Shown: piece by piece, positions 54,106 through 64,000 of the stretch
How positions within the stretch are numbered: position 1 is the stretch's first letter
How the letters are laid out: each line of letters starts with the position of its first letter
Made by a program: the position numbers and the translations under genes
The notes under the pieces: generated by a model
Told to the model about the DNA's origin: nothing
The model's database searches: none
The model's input: only the letters and a program-made list of their open reading frames with translations
Assembly (NCBI GenBank): GCA_963575745.1
Contig: CAUYUJ010002703.1
Location: forward strand, 164,509 to 228,508
Direction: 5' to 3'
Origin: Prorocentrum cordatum
Lineage: Eukaryota; Sar; Dinophyceae; Prorocentrales; Prorocentraceae
DNA length: 64,000 bases

Positions 54106-55440
54106 CTGCGGGTGGCTGGCCGATGCTGTGATCGTTTCGAACGCGGCGGCTTTTCCCTCACTGCGGCCTTCCGGGGCGTTTTTTCGGGGCCCGGGCGCAC
54201 CGAAAAATAGGTCTGGGGTGACGAGAAGGTCCACAGTGTGAAGGGGTCCCAGGCTCCCGGGCCGCGGGGGGTGAAGCAAGCACGGCCAGACATCTGGGAA
54301 AACGGCGGGGAGGCAGACGAGGAAGGAGGGGCGAGGAGCGAGAAGGAGAAAGAGGGGAGGGGGGACGAGGAACGAGGACGAGGAGCGAGGAAGCAGGGAA
54401 GAGGAGCGAGGAAGGAGGGACGAGAAGGGGGGGGGGGAGGAACGAGGAACGAAGACGAGGATGAGCCTGAAGGACGAGGAGTGCAAGAAGCCAGGAGGGC
54501 GAGACGGAGGAGGGCAAGAAGGGCGAGGAGCCCGAAATAGGAGGAGACTAAGTAACAATCAGACAACAACCACATAAAACAACAAAACAACAAAACGGAG
54601 GAGGACGAGGGCGAGGAGGACGACGAGGGCGGGGGGGAAGACTGCTTGACATTTCGGCAACTGGGGGCCCAAGGTAAAACGATTGGCCAGGATGGGACCC
54701 AGGAGGGGACCAGGGACAGACTTGAGTGGATTATGACTGTGACGGAAAGGAGGAAAAGGATGAGGGCAGCCATGCAAGCAGAAAAGTTCGGAGGTGCGCG
54801 CGGCTTCCCTGGGCCAGCGCCTACCCAAGAAATCCGCACAGGCCTCCGAACGCGTGTGTCTCATGCCGTCTCTCTTTCCGTGCAGGGGGAGAGGGAGGGG
54901 CGGGGAGGGGCTGGAGGAGGAGCGCACGCAGGAAAGACGAGCTCCTCGCGATGGGAACCACATCTTCGCTCAAGGAGAGGGGCCAAGACAAACGAGCGGA
55001 GAGAGCGCCACCTCGTGGCTGAGAACGAGGGAGCGTCCACGAACCAGACTTCGAGCGGCACCACTCCCCTGGAGGTTGGCCTATACATAAGCCCGTAGGA
55101 CGACGTTGAGAAGACAGGCAGCGTGGCAAGGCAGGTGGCAAGGCACCAGACAACGGCCGACCCCTACGGTGCTGGTGCCGATCACTCGGGGGCTTCGCCA
55201 GCTCGGTTTCCCCTCCGCCGCCATTCCAACCAACGCTGGGCCGAGTAGGCATGTAAGTGAGTCCCGACTTGCGTGAAAAACGGATTTCCTTTCGGGCCTC
55301 GCCAAATCTGCTGAGCCCTTGTGGGTCTCTCGGCGTGTGAGATTCCCACCCCCCCATAGTCCCCCACCAGAGGATCCCAAACAGGGAGATGTACCACCCT
55401 CCAGGCCCCGGACGACCCCCCGCCGAACTCATCAGGGGGG
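54106..55440. other. Purine-rich GAGGA tract (54300-54640); no recognised gene
   Basis: AGGACGAGGAACGAGG-type purine repeats, then ACAACAAAAC at 54565-54595. The segment 54795-54855 reversed (GATTTCTTGGGTAGGCGCTG) resembles 57440-57460 (GTTTCTTGGGTCGGCGCTGG), another dispersed repeat. No coding frame. Confidence 0.45.
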
Positions 55441-55800
55441 GTCTGGCCCTCCCTGGGCTCCCTTTGGAGCTCCAAGACAGCCCCTGAGGCGTCCCAAGAG
55501 GCCACCAAGACTGTCCAAGAGGGCCCCGAGTCGCCGAACGATCGTTCCATAACGCCCAAGATGATCTCAAGACGGCCCAAAATGCCTCCAAGACGCCCCA
55601 AGAGGCCTCGGGGCCGTCTTGGACGCCTTGTGGGACGTGTCTGGATCCCCGGAACCCGTGCTTCAACGAGCACCCGTTCGGGTCCTCGGATCCACTGGTT
55701 CAACCGGCACCCCTTAGAGCGAGGGCTCGACGGAACCGACGGGTTCAACGAGCACCCTGCAAGGTGCTCGGAAGTCACTAGTTCACGCCAAGCCGTCCGA
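55441..55800. repeat. CCAAGACGGCC block and GGGTTCAACGAGCACCC repeats
   Basis: Short copy of the CCAAGAGGCC array (55441-55625), then GCTTCAACGAGCACCCGTTC, GGTTCAACCGGCACCCC and GGGTTCAACGAGCACCCTGC at about 40-75-bp spacing (55662-55765). Confidence 0.65.
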
Positions 55801-55939
55801 CCACAAACCATGCTTCAGTGCGTCGCCGTCGCAGTCGCCGACGCCGTCGTCGTCGGTGTCCCCGAGGCTCGACCTAGAGCCCTAGGAGGAGGATGAGGAG
55901 GAGGAGGAGGAGGAGGAGGAGGACGACGACGACCGCGCG

Positions 55940-56103
55940 GCGGCGACGACGACGACGAGGAAGGCGCGACGGCGACAGGCGGCAGCCAAAAGGCCTCCAA
56001 GAAGCTCGAGGAAGCCCAAGACGCACCCAGGAAGCAAAAGCGACGCTCCGCGGACGTACCAGAAAGACCATGGGGAAAGAATTACAATAAAGGGGTCGGA
56101 TGA
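55940..56103 (+). CDS. Possible C-terminal exon, plus strand, Lys-rich
   Basis: Plus-strand frame GGDDDDEEGATATGGSQKAS, KKLEEAQDAPRKQKRRSADV, PERPWGKNYNKGVG, then TGA (56101-56103). It follows a GGA/GAC triplet tract, so the left boundary is unclear. Basic and acidic composition only; no family recognised. Confidence 0.3.
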
Positions 56104-56264
56104 TGTGGCGTACTGAATCCCCACAAACCCTCTGCGACGCCGCCCGATCTGACGATCGCGGCCGCTGGTTGAGGGAGCGCGGCGTCGGCGGCGGCGACGG
56201 CGGCTGCATCGACGACGGCGGCGGCGGCGTCGAAAGCGACGCGTCGCCATCCTTGCCCTCCTCC

Positions 56265-56960
56265 CTCCTCCTCCTCCCTCCTCCTCCTCCTCCACCCTCC
56301 CTCCCTCCCTCCCTCCCTCCTCCCTCCCTCCCTCCCTCCCTCCCTCCCTCCCTCCCTCCCTCCCTCCCTCCCTCCCCTCCCCCTCCTCCTCCTCCTCCTC
56401 CTCCTCCTCCTCCTCCTCCTCCTCTCCTCCTCCCTCCTCCCTCCTCCCTCCTCCCTCCTCCCTCCTCCCTCCTCCTCCTCCTCCTCCTCCTCCTCCTCCT
56501 CCTCCTCCTCCTCCTCCTCCTCCTCCTCCTCCACCTCCTCCTCCTCCTCCCCCCTCCCTCCCTCCCTCCCTCCCTCCCTCCCTCCCTCCCTCCCTCCCTC
56601 CCTCCCTCCCTCCCTCCCTCCCTCCCTCCCTCCCTCCCTCCCTCCCTCCCCTCCCTCCCCCCTCCCTCCCTCCCTCCCTCCCTCCCTCCCTCCCTCCCTC
56701 CCTCCCTCCTCCTCCTCCTCCTCCTCCTCCTCCTCCTCTCCTCCTCCTCCTCCTCCTCCTCCTCCTCCTCCTCCTCCTCCTCCTCCTCCTCCTCCTCCCT
56801 CCTCCTCCTCCTCCTCCTCCTCCTCCTCCTCCTCCTCCCTCCTCCTCCTCCTCCCTCCTCTCCTCCTCCTCCTCCTCCTCCTCCTCCTCCCTCCTCCTCC
56901 CTCCCTCCCTCCCTCCCTCCCTCCCTCCTCCCTCCCTCCCTCCCTCCTCCCTCCTCTTCC
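56265..56960. repeat. CTC / CCCT microsatellite, ~700 bp
   Basis: Alternating blocks of (CTC)n and (CCCT)n. Every frame stays open, producing long spurious ORFs of Ser/Leu/Pro or Glu/Gly/Arg repeats. Confidence 0.97.
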
Positions 56961-57019
56961 TACTGGGGAGCGGTGGCCCCGACCTCGCGGGGCGCGGGAG
57001 GACCACCGGCGGGGACGAC

Positions 57020-57342
57020 CTCGAGCCAGCCGGGGCGCAGGATCGACGCGCACGCCCTGCCGGACTGGCCCGGGAGGCTCGGCCACGGGGCCCGGGGCCC
57101 AGCCCGGGCCCGGCCAGGGTCGGCGCGCACTGCGCGTGCGAGGGACTTCGCTGTCGCTGCCCGGGGCCGGGGGGGCCGGGAGCTCCCGGTTGTAGCGCGA
57201 GTCGAAGTACTCTGGCGGGAGGAGCATCTGGTCGCCGCTCGACACGTTGCCCCAGATGCCGCCGGCGTACTTCTGCATGGCCTGGAACCTGGCGTGCAGC
57301 ACGGCTTCCTTGTCGATCTCGCTAACGCGCTGCGCCCAGCAC
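57020..57342 (-). CDS. Exon-like island, minus strand, unknown conserved-looking protein
   Basis: On the minus strand a pyrimidine-rich run, CTTTCTGCCTCCCCTGCGCG, ends in CCCAG at 57344-57343, an acceptor. The exon then reads CWAQRVSEIDKEAVLHARFQ, AMQKYAGGIWGNVSSGDQML, LPPEYFDSRYNRELPAPPAP with uniform G/C third positions. It looks like real, constrained protein to about 57190. The 3' boundary is uncertain: coding sense fades, and the best donor-like site is CTCGAG before GTCGTC (57020). A long GGA satellite would fill the next intron. Function not recognised. Confidence 0.5.
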
Positions 57343-57651
57343 CTGGGCGCGCAGGGGAGGCAGAAAGAAAGGGAGGGGGGTGGCATGATGGAGGATGAAA
57401 CGTCGCCACAAACATTGTCTGTCTCTCCGAGGTCCGTGCGTGTTTCTTGGGTCGGCGCTGGAACCTCCACTTCCCTGGCGTGCGGAGCGCGCCAATCACT
57501 ATTCGAGATGGTCGAAGAGGGCGAGGGAAGGGAGGCTGGTCTGTGGAACGCGGCATGACAGCAGGCTGTGTGCAGATCGTTGACAGTGTCTGCACGCCGA
57601 CGACGGCGACGATATTGGAGAGTGCATGCCTGGGGTGGGCGGACCGCTTAC

Positions 57652-57672
57652 CTGCGCGCGGAAATGCCGCTT

Positions 57673-57718
<46 letters not shown>

Positions 57719-57776
57719 ATCCTTCGGCGAAGCTGCACTTCGCTAAGGGCAGCGCGGCGGATTTACCGTACGCCTT
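57652..57776 (-). CDS. Possible exon with poly-Asp run, minus strand
   Basis: On the minus strand CTGCAG precedes AAGGCG, and CGCGCAG is followed by GTAAGCG, a strong donor. It reads KAYGKSAALPLAKCSFAEGF, then about twelve Asp from a (GAC)n run, then GGGSGISAR. The triplet run weakens the case. Confidence 0.3.
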
Positions 57777-58900
57777 CTGCAGCGCAGCGCGCCGCGCAGA
57801 ATTGCCCGAGGCTGCGGGCTGAGGCCGGCCGCGGCCCGGCGCTCGCGGCCGCGCGCGCGCTCGTTCCCGCAGGTCCAAAAAACGATCCTTGCCTGAGATC
57901 CTGGCGTCTTCAGCTCTTCGAGCTGGGCGCTGTCGCCAATCCTCGGGCCCTGGGGCCCTCACAGATCGCTGCGGCGCAAAGGAGTTGCAGAAAGCTGGGG
58001 TGCGGGACTCCGGGCGTGTTTTCTGAGCGTTGTGTCAGTTTTGTCGCTGCGTCGGATCTCAGGGTCGGTTGGCTGGCGCTCTCCCAGGGACGCCAAGGGT
58101 AAGAGCGGGGTGCGCCGCCCTGCCCGCCCGCAGCGCCGATGCAGCGCAGAAGCGGGGGGGCAGGGGGCGGGCGCCTCGCTGTCCCCCACAGCCGACCCGT
58201 GTCAGAATGATGCGCGGTAATGATGCAAGGGCCCTGGAAGGCCATGTCGACGCTTCGGGGGCGGGGCGCGGACAGCGAAAGCGGCCAGGGGTGGGCCGAA
58301 GGGACCTGATGCAGGGGCACCCTTCGGAAGGTTGCCCATCTTTACAATGCGGGTAGACTGTATGGAGCACCTCGGCGGGGCGGGGCGACGCGCTGGCGAG
58401 GCCACTCGGCAGAGAGGGAGCGGGAAGGACGGAGGGCGGAGGAGGGAGGAGCAGGAGGAGGAGAAGAAGTAGCATTTGTTTTGAGCACGCCCGCGGCGCT
58501 TCGATGCAGACTGAAGCTGTCAGAAAAGCAGTGTGACTCCAGACCCTTTGGGGTGGAGACCCATGCAGATTCTGTTTCAACTGGCCTGGTTGTACTTGCT
58601 TATACCCGTTCGAGGATCGAAGCCAGGGCCTGTGCCCCGCTCGCGCAACTTGGGCAGGCGAACTCCAGACGAATCGTATTTGTAAGCTGTACACACGGCC
58701 ATAAGTGAGCAAGTGGAGCAGTCACACCAAACGCACTTCTGATCGAGGTCCCCCGAGGGTTGGACACAAATCCTGGGGACCTGCTTCCAGTGCCCTGGAG
58801 AGGGCTCCACGTGGCAAGAAACACGCGGAGAAGAGAGGGGGGAGGGAGGAGGAGGAGGAGGAGGAGGAGGAGGAGAAGGAGGAGGAGGAGGAAGGAGGAG
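57777..58900. other. No recognised gene; GGA tract before the gap
   Basis: GC-rich to 58400. GAGGAGGAG tracts lie at 58440-58470 and 58846-58900. No coding frame is supported. Confidence 0.4.
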
Positions 58901-59000
58901 NNNNNNNNNNNNNNNNNNNNNNNNNNNNNNNNNNNNNNNNNNNNNNNNNNNNNNNNNNNNNNNNNNNNNNNNNNNNNNNNNNNNNNNNNNNNNNNNNNNN
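58901..59000. other. Assembly gap, 100 N
   Basis: Exactly 100 N bases, a conventional unknown-size gap, placed inside a GGA microsatellite. Confidence 0.99.
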
Positions 59001-59406
59001 CATTGCGACACTCATGGATCCTGCACGGCCGTCAGCCGAAACGGAGTCAACAAAGGAGAGAGAGAGGGAGAGCGCCGCCCAGCTGAAGCTCCAGCTCGGT
59101 CACCTGCCTGCCATGAGAGGGCAGGGCGGAGCCTGGAGGACGGCGGGGTGAACTGAAGTGGTGCGGATGATGGGGGGGCCCTCTCTCCCTCCCTCCCTCC
59201 CTCCCGCCCTCCTCTCTCCCTCACTCCCTCTCCCTCACTCCCTCTCCCTCCCTCCCTCTCCCCCTCCCTCAGTCCTCTCTCCCTCCTCTCTCACTCCCCC
59301 CTCCCTCCCGCCTTCCCTCTCTCCCTCCCTCCGTTCCTCCCTCCCTCCCTCTCCGTCTCTATCCGCCCCCTCCTCACCCTCTCTCGCGGCCGCGAGCCTC
59401 TCGCAG
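59001..59406. repeat. CCCT/CTC microsatellite (59180-59400)
   Basis: CTCCCTCCCTCC pyrimidine tract immediately upstream of the exon-like island at 59407, where it could act as an extended polypyrimidine tract. Confidence 0.85.
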
Positions 59407-59588
59407 CCAACCCTCGGACTGCGGCATCAGCAACACCTCGGTGCCTTTCTCGATCGCCGGCTGCATCCACGAGGAGTGCTTCATGGACCAGAACGGGAAC
59501 ACGCCAGGCCCCGACACGCTGAACCATCTGGGCCTGGACCGGAGGAAGGGCACTTGGAGGAGGAGGAAGAGGAATTTGGATGGAGAGG
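59407..59588 (+). CDS. Exon-like island, plus strand, Cys-containing unknown protein
   Basis: CCTCTCGCAG ends a long pyrimidine tract as an acceptor, and GAGAGG is followed by GTAAGG as a donor. It reads SDCGISNTSVPFSIAGCIHE then ECFMDQNGNTPGPDTLNHLG, turning basic (RRKGTWRRRKR) near the end. Three Cys suggest a secreted or lumenal domain, but nothing is recognised. It is on the opposite strand to the other exon-like islands here except the weak 55940 candidate. Confidence 0.4.
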
Positions 59589-59659
59589 GTAAGGAGGAGG
59601 AGTGTGAAGGACGAGGAGGAATGAGGATAGCGGAGGAGGAAAGCGACGGAGAAGGAGCA

Positions 59660-59691
59660 TAATGACAATGATTATGATGATTATGGTGATT

Positions 59692-59728
<37 letters not shown>

Positions 59729-60486
59729 CGACAGGAAGGACAAGGAGGACGACGACGATGACGACGACGATGATGGGGGTGGTGGCGATGACGATGATGA
59801 TGCTGATGATGAGTATGACGACAATGATTATGCTGACGATGATGGCGATCATGATGAGACTGGCAATGATAATGATTTTGTCGATGATCGCGAAGATGAA
59901 GATGATGATGGCGATGACTATGATGGCGATGATGCTGATGAATTCTATGATGATGTCGATGATGATGCTGATGATGATGATGAGGATGATGGGGATGTGG
60001 ACGAGGCGGAGGTGGACGACGGCGATGACGACAACGATGATGGTGGTGATGGTCATGATGTCGAGCATGGTGGTGGTGCTGATGATGATAGTAATGATGA
60101 TGATGATAATGATGATGATGATGATGATGATGATGACGAGGATGATAATCATGATGATGGTGACGATGCTGCTGACTACGGTGACGATGATTCCGAATCT
60201 ATGATTACTGTGATGATCATGATGGCGATACTGATGATACTGTCGATGCTGGTGTTGCTGGTGGTCGTGAAGATGACGATGTGGATGATGGTGGTGAAGA
60301 AAATGGTGGTGATGATGACGACGAATATGAAAGATTGTGGTGGTGATCGTGATCACGATGACAAAGATGTCTATGATGACGATGATGCTGACTCTGATGA
60401 GGATGATGAAGATCATAAGGATGATGATGCTGATGGTGATGATGATTATGGTGGTGATGATGACGATGATGATGATGATGAGGGTG

Positions 60487-60525
<39 letters not shown>

Positions 60526-60975
60526 GGGGTGGTGATGGTGATGACGACCATGATGAGGATGATGATCCTGGTGCGAAGAATGATGATAAGGATGATCATG
60601 ATGATCCTAATCATCATGATGTTAGTGGTGATGATGATAAGTGTGATGGTAGAGATGATCATGTTCATGACGATGCTGGTGGAAATGGTAACGACGACGA
60701 CCACGATGATGATGACCATGATGATGGTGATGATGACGGTGATGATGCTGTCGAGAAGGAGATTGATCATGATCATGACGATGATAATGGCGATGACTAT
60801 GACGACGGTGACGATTTTGATGATGATGATGCCGATGCTGATGCTTGTGCTGATGATTGCTGATGGTGGCGATGACGATGATGATGATGTTGATGGTGAT
60901 GATGATGGTGCTGACACTCAGATGATGATTATGCTGCGGATGATGGTGCTGATGATGCTGATAATGATTATGATT

Positions 60976-61011
<36 letters not shown>

Positions 61012-61035
61012 CTGATGATGATGATGATGCCGGTA
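59660..61035. repeat. GATG triplet satellite, 1.4 kb
   Basis: GAT/ATG triplets with GGT, GAC and GCT variants, the reverse of the CAT satellite at 42.8-43.4 kb. Open in all three plus frames as poly-Asp or poly-Met. Confidence 0.97.
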
Positions 61036-61044
61036 ACATTGCGG

Positions 61045-61560
61045 CGCAACGTCACGCTCTAGCGACAGAGGCGCGACGCCGCGTGTGCAAGGCGGTCTGT
61101 CAGGTCACTAAGTTCATCATGCTGTCGTAGTTGTGTATGCCGGAGGGCGTCGCTGAGGTGCGAGTGCTTCATCTTGTGGTACGTCTCAAATGCGATGAAA
61201 ATCGTGTTTAATTCCTTGGAGGTCTACGCATTCAGGGCGAGTGTATCGAAATGCCTGGGTGGTGGAAGCTTCCCGACAAGGCTGAAAACGGTGGACCAGA
61301 GTGGGAAACAGTCAGCATAATGAGTCCACTCGTCCCGGGCGGAACACCCGAAGAGGCACGGGTGAACGACTGCCTCGTGGAGTCTCGCCGATGTCGTCCA
61401 TCCCCCCATCCACATCTTGAAGCAAGAGCTGGCGATCCGAACGTGGCTCCTCTTCATGATGTTATGAGGTCCGTGAAGTCGATGCCGTCGACGTCGTCGA
61501 GGGCGTCGGGCCAGTGCAGGCGGAGGCGAGCTTTGAGTGCGTCGCCTGGGGTGGATTTGA
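61045..61560 (-). pseudogene. LINE reverse-transcriptase C-terminal fragment, minus strand
   Basis: On the minus strand SSCFKMWMGGWTTSARLHE leads to VVHPCLFGCSARDEWTHYAD then CFPLWSTVF. This is a C-x3-C...H-x3-C pattern followed by LW, the finger I recall near the C-terminus of dinoflagellate LINE RTs. After FDTLALNA an in-frame TAG (61224-61226) is followed in phase by NTIFIAFETYHKMKHSHLSD, which also fits the family tail. A frame change near 61500 separates ARLRLHWPDALDDVDGIDFT. Its 3' flank runs straight into the GATG satellite. Confidence 0.65.
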
Positions 61561-62574
61561 AGATCTGGGGTGGATTTGAAGACCATGATGATGATGCTGC
61601 TGCTGATGTTCATGATGATTATCCAGGGAGCCTCACGTGGAGAAAGACATGGAACGACGAACCCCCTCCGAACCAGCCGTGCTCCTCGTCGCGACGCCCC
61701 GCCAGCACCAGGGACCCGGTCCGTGCCCGCGGTTCCCCGATCGGCGCGCTGAACCACCTCCGCTCCGAGGGAACACGAGAGCCGCAGTCCGCCATGTCAG
61801 GCGTGGACCCAAAGGGCACGAAGGCGGCCGCGCCCTTGGTGTGCGGCTGTCAGCCGCGATGGAGCCGAGAAGTCGACGCCCGACTCGGGCGCCTCGCCCA
61901 GGTCGGGTGCCGCAGAGGGGGGCTAATTAGAAAGAAGGGGGGGGGGTCATGACCCGCGGCATGAGAACGGACGAGGGAGGGGGGCCAGGGGACATGTCGA
62001 TCGGAGAGGAGGGGGCCATGAAGCCTGGGAGATGTCATGGCTCTGGCCAGGATCTCCGCGCAACCTCCCTAAGCCCTAGTCCTCACTCCCCTTGTGGACG
62101 CCCCCGGATGCCGCGGAGCCTGCCGGGTGCCCGCGGGGACCAGTTCAGGACGATCGCGACCATCGCGGCCGAGCGAAGCCTCTGCCGCGCGCGCTCTCGT
62201 GTCAAGCAGGGGGAAGGGGACGGCCGCACCGCACCGCGGCAAGCGCTGCGGCAGTGCATCTTGTGCCGACGCTTCGCCTCATGATAGACGGGGCTCTGCG
62301 CGCGCGTCGGGCGGCACAACGCCTCAGATGTGGCCACCTCTGTCGGCGCACCCTGCTCGTTTCGCGTCTGATCGCTTTCCAGGAGGTACCCGAGCGGATG
62401 CCGCTCAGATCCCCCACGTCCTGACGAGGCCCCGGTGGATGCGGGCGCAGCCTACATGATCTCCTCCCCTGGCACGCGTGGGTGCGGCAGGCAGGTGGGC
62501 AGTGTGAAGGCCAGGCGCAGTGAAGCTACCCACCGCCAGGACGAGCACAATGTCAATCTCTCCCCGAAAATCTA
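61561..62574. other. No recognised gene
   Basis: GC-rich, with a TGGGGTGGATTTGAAGA duplication at about 61550-61580 and a GATGATGATGCTG patch. No supported frame. Confidence 0.4.
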
Positions 62575-63440
62575 CCACGGGGCCCCCCAAGGGCTCCGAA
62601 TGCCAGGCATCGCAGTGCAATCACATGGTTCGCGATGACAGAGAAGCCCAAACCCTGTGATTTCAGCGGGATGTTAGCAATTTCTGGGATGCCAATCCGA
62701 GAAACCATTTTGAGTTCACTAGGATGCGTGCGCTTGGGATTCATAGGGTTCCCCCCTCCAACAAAAATCTGCACTGCAACCCCCCACGGGCTCCGAATGC
62801 CAAGCATCCCAACGACTTCACAGGGTCCGTGACGTCAGGGGAGCCCAAATCCCAGTGATTTCACTGGGATGCGTTGGATCTCGGAGGTGCGATTCATTGA
62901 AAAAGCTTATGGTTTCACGGGGATGAAAAAGCTTATGGTTTCACGGGGATGCTTGGGATCCCTCTGGTTTCCCATCCCCCCTCTCCGAAAAATCTGCCAT
63001 GGGAATCCAGGATTCAGAACCATAGAGGATCCCATCAATTGGTATGGTCCCTGGGGCTAGCGCCGCAGAAATCCCAGGCATCCCAATGAAATCACAGGGT
63101 TGAGGCTTCCCTGACGTCGCGAGCCCCGTGAGTGCAGTGGGATGCTTGGCATTATGTGCTCCGGGCTATTTTGTTTGCCGGAGGGTGGGACATCCATCCC
63201 AGGAATCTCAAGCATCCAATGCAAATCATTTGGTTGCTGGGAGTAGCACACCAAAAACCCCAAGCAACCCAATTACATCACATGGTTTGGGCTTCTGGGG
63301 CGTCGCGAACCATGTGAATTCGCTGGGATGTTTGGCATTCGGAGCCCTGCGGGGCGCCAGGGTTGATTCTCGGTCGGGGGGGATCCGCACCCCAGAAACC
63401 CCACGCGTCCAAGGGAACTCACATGGTTCGGTGGCTTCTC
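62575..63440. repeat. Tandem foldback repeat, about 190-225-bp units
   Basis: Each unit has an arm GGGCTCCGAATGCCAAGCAT + CCCAATGAAATCACATGGTT and its reverse complement AACCCTGTGATTTCACTGGG + ATGCTTGGCATTCGGAGCCC, separated by TCGCGACGTCAGG-like sequence. Copies start near 62586, 62785, about 63070 and 63250. AAATCTRCCAYGGGG links successive units (62571, 62765, 62990). Confidence 0.85.
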
Positions 63441-64000
63441 GTGTCTGCGGGATGGCTCTCAAGCGTTGGGCTTGCCCTGCGGGGAACAGCGCCGCTTGCA
63501 TGTAGAGAGAGGGAGAGAACGAACGAGAGAGAGAGAGAGGGAGAAGGCGAAGAGAAAATGACGGAGAGAGGGAAGAGGCGAAGAGAGAGAGAGAGGGAGA
63601 AGGCGAAGAGAGAGAGAGAGAGGGAGAAGGCGAAGAGAATACGACGGAGAAGCGGGGAGCGAACAGAGGAAGAAGCAGGAGTGAGGAAGAAAGGAAACGG
63701 ATGGATGAGGAGAGGGAGGACGATGCGGTAACACGCGCGAAGAGGAACATGAGCTGGCGGAAGTCACAAACGGACGAATGCCAAAGACTTTCTGATAAAA
63801 GGGAATGGGATCGAGAACGAAACGGAGACCAATCACGGAGATGAGCATTAGGGGTGATAGGATGAGGGAAGGCAGGGGTGCGAACGGACCAAAATGCGCT
63901 CAGGAGGGCGATGGGGAATACGGACAAGTAGGAGTAGCAGCATGCGTAAGAGTGGGGGCAGTGAGCACGGAGAGTAAAGTAGACGCGAGCAGCGCTAACC
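63441..64000. repeat. (GA)n microsatellite with 36-bp echoes; end of window
   Basis: GAGAGAGAGAGGGAGAAGGC followed by GAAGAGA recurs three times between 63525 and 63640. No gene to the end. Confidence 0.8.

Noticed and set aside
55882-57470. Very long Glu/Gly/Arg and Ser/Leu/Pro frames
   Set aside because: Translation of CTC/CCCT microsatellite. Only the 57020-57342 end shows protein-like sequence.
59481-61062. Long Ile/Val-rich minus-strand frame and poly-Asp plus frame
   Set aside because: Artefact of the GATG satellite. The hydrophobic look comes from ATC/ATT triplets, not membrane segments.

Overview
The window looks like a repeat-dominated, GC-rich piece of dinoflagellate nuclear genome. 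Three things point there. There are two genomic relics of the dinoflagellate spliced leader (15318-15353 and 19640-19661). A long uninterrupted gene belongs to a membrane-protein family expanded in dinoflagellates. Several decayed coding regions resemble repeated gene families and non-LTR retrotransposons of dinoflagellates. A GC-rich lineage such as Prorocentrum is possible, but that is only an inference. Family recognition here rests on memory of such sequences, not on a search.

Layout. 1-15 kb is very GC-rich, with minus-strand coding remnants broken by frame changes. It is peppered with a 14-bp palindrome built on GGCGCTGCAGCGCC, which nearly disappears after about 14.4 kb. A degenerate low-GC tract (6.2-7.8 kb) and an 88-bp minisatellite (7.84-8.36 kb) interrupt it. 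From 14.1 to 15.35 kb there is a minus-strand reading frame with three in-frame stops behind a tandem spliced-leader relic. From 15.35 to 29.6 kb a composite repeat recurs: an ordered set of modules around a degenerate CTTGGGGC array. One copy is split by an intron-free retrogene carrying its spliced-leader relic (17.45-19.66 kb), and another by a reverse-transcriptase pseudogene (21.29-23.70 kb). From 24.4 to 26.2 kb there are ~280-bp tandem repeats. From 30 to 64 kb there are microsatellites (CTC, GGA, GATG, CATA, CAA, TG), minisatellites, a telomere-like TTTAGGG patch (31.86-31.99 kb), two copies of a palindromic MITE-like element, large foldbacks, a retrotransposon tail (45.6-47.75 kb) and a second short one (61 kb). 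A few short exon-like islands with codon bias and splice signals sit among them. A 100-base N gap lies at 58901-59000.

How it fits together. The only long intact gene is the 701-codon membrane protein on the minus strand (start 19557, stop 17452). Its structure (single exon, about 82-nt leader, spliced-leader relic) is that of a mature trans-spliced mRNA copied back into DNA. Both spliced-leader relics abut the same CTTGGGGC repeat, and the reverse-transcriptase remnant sits in a neighbouring copy of it. This suggests the composite repeat is a landing site for retroposed mRNAs. I saw no tRNA, rRNA, CRISPR or bacterial-type operon.
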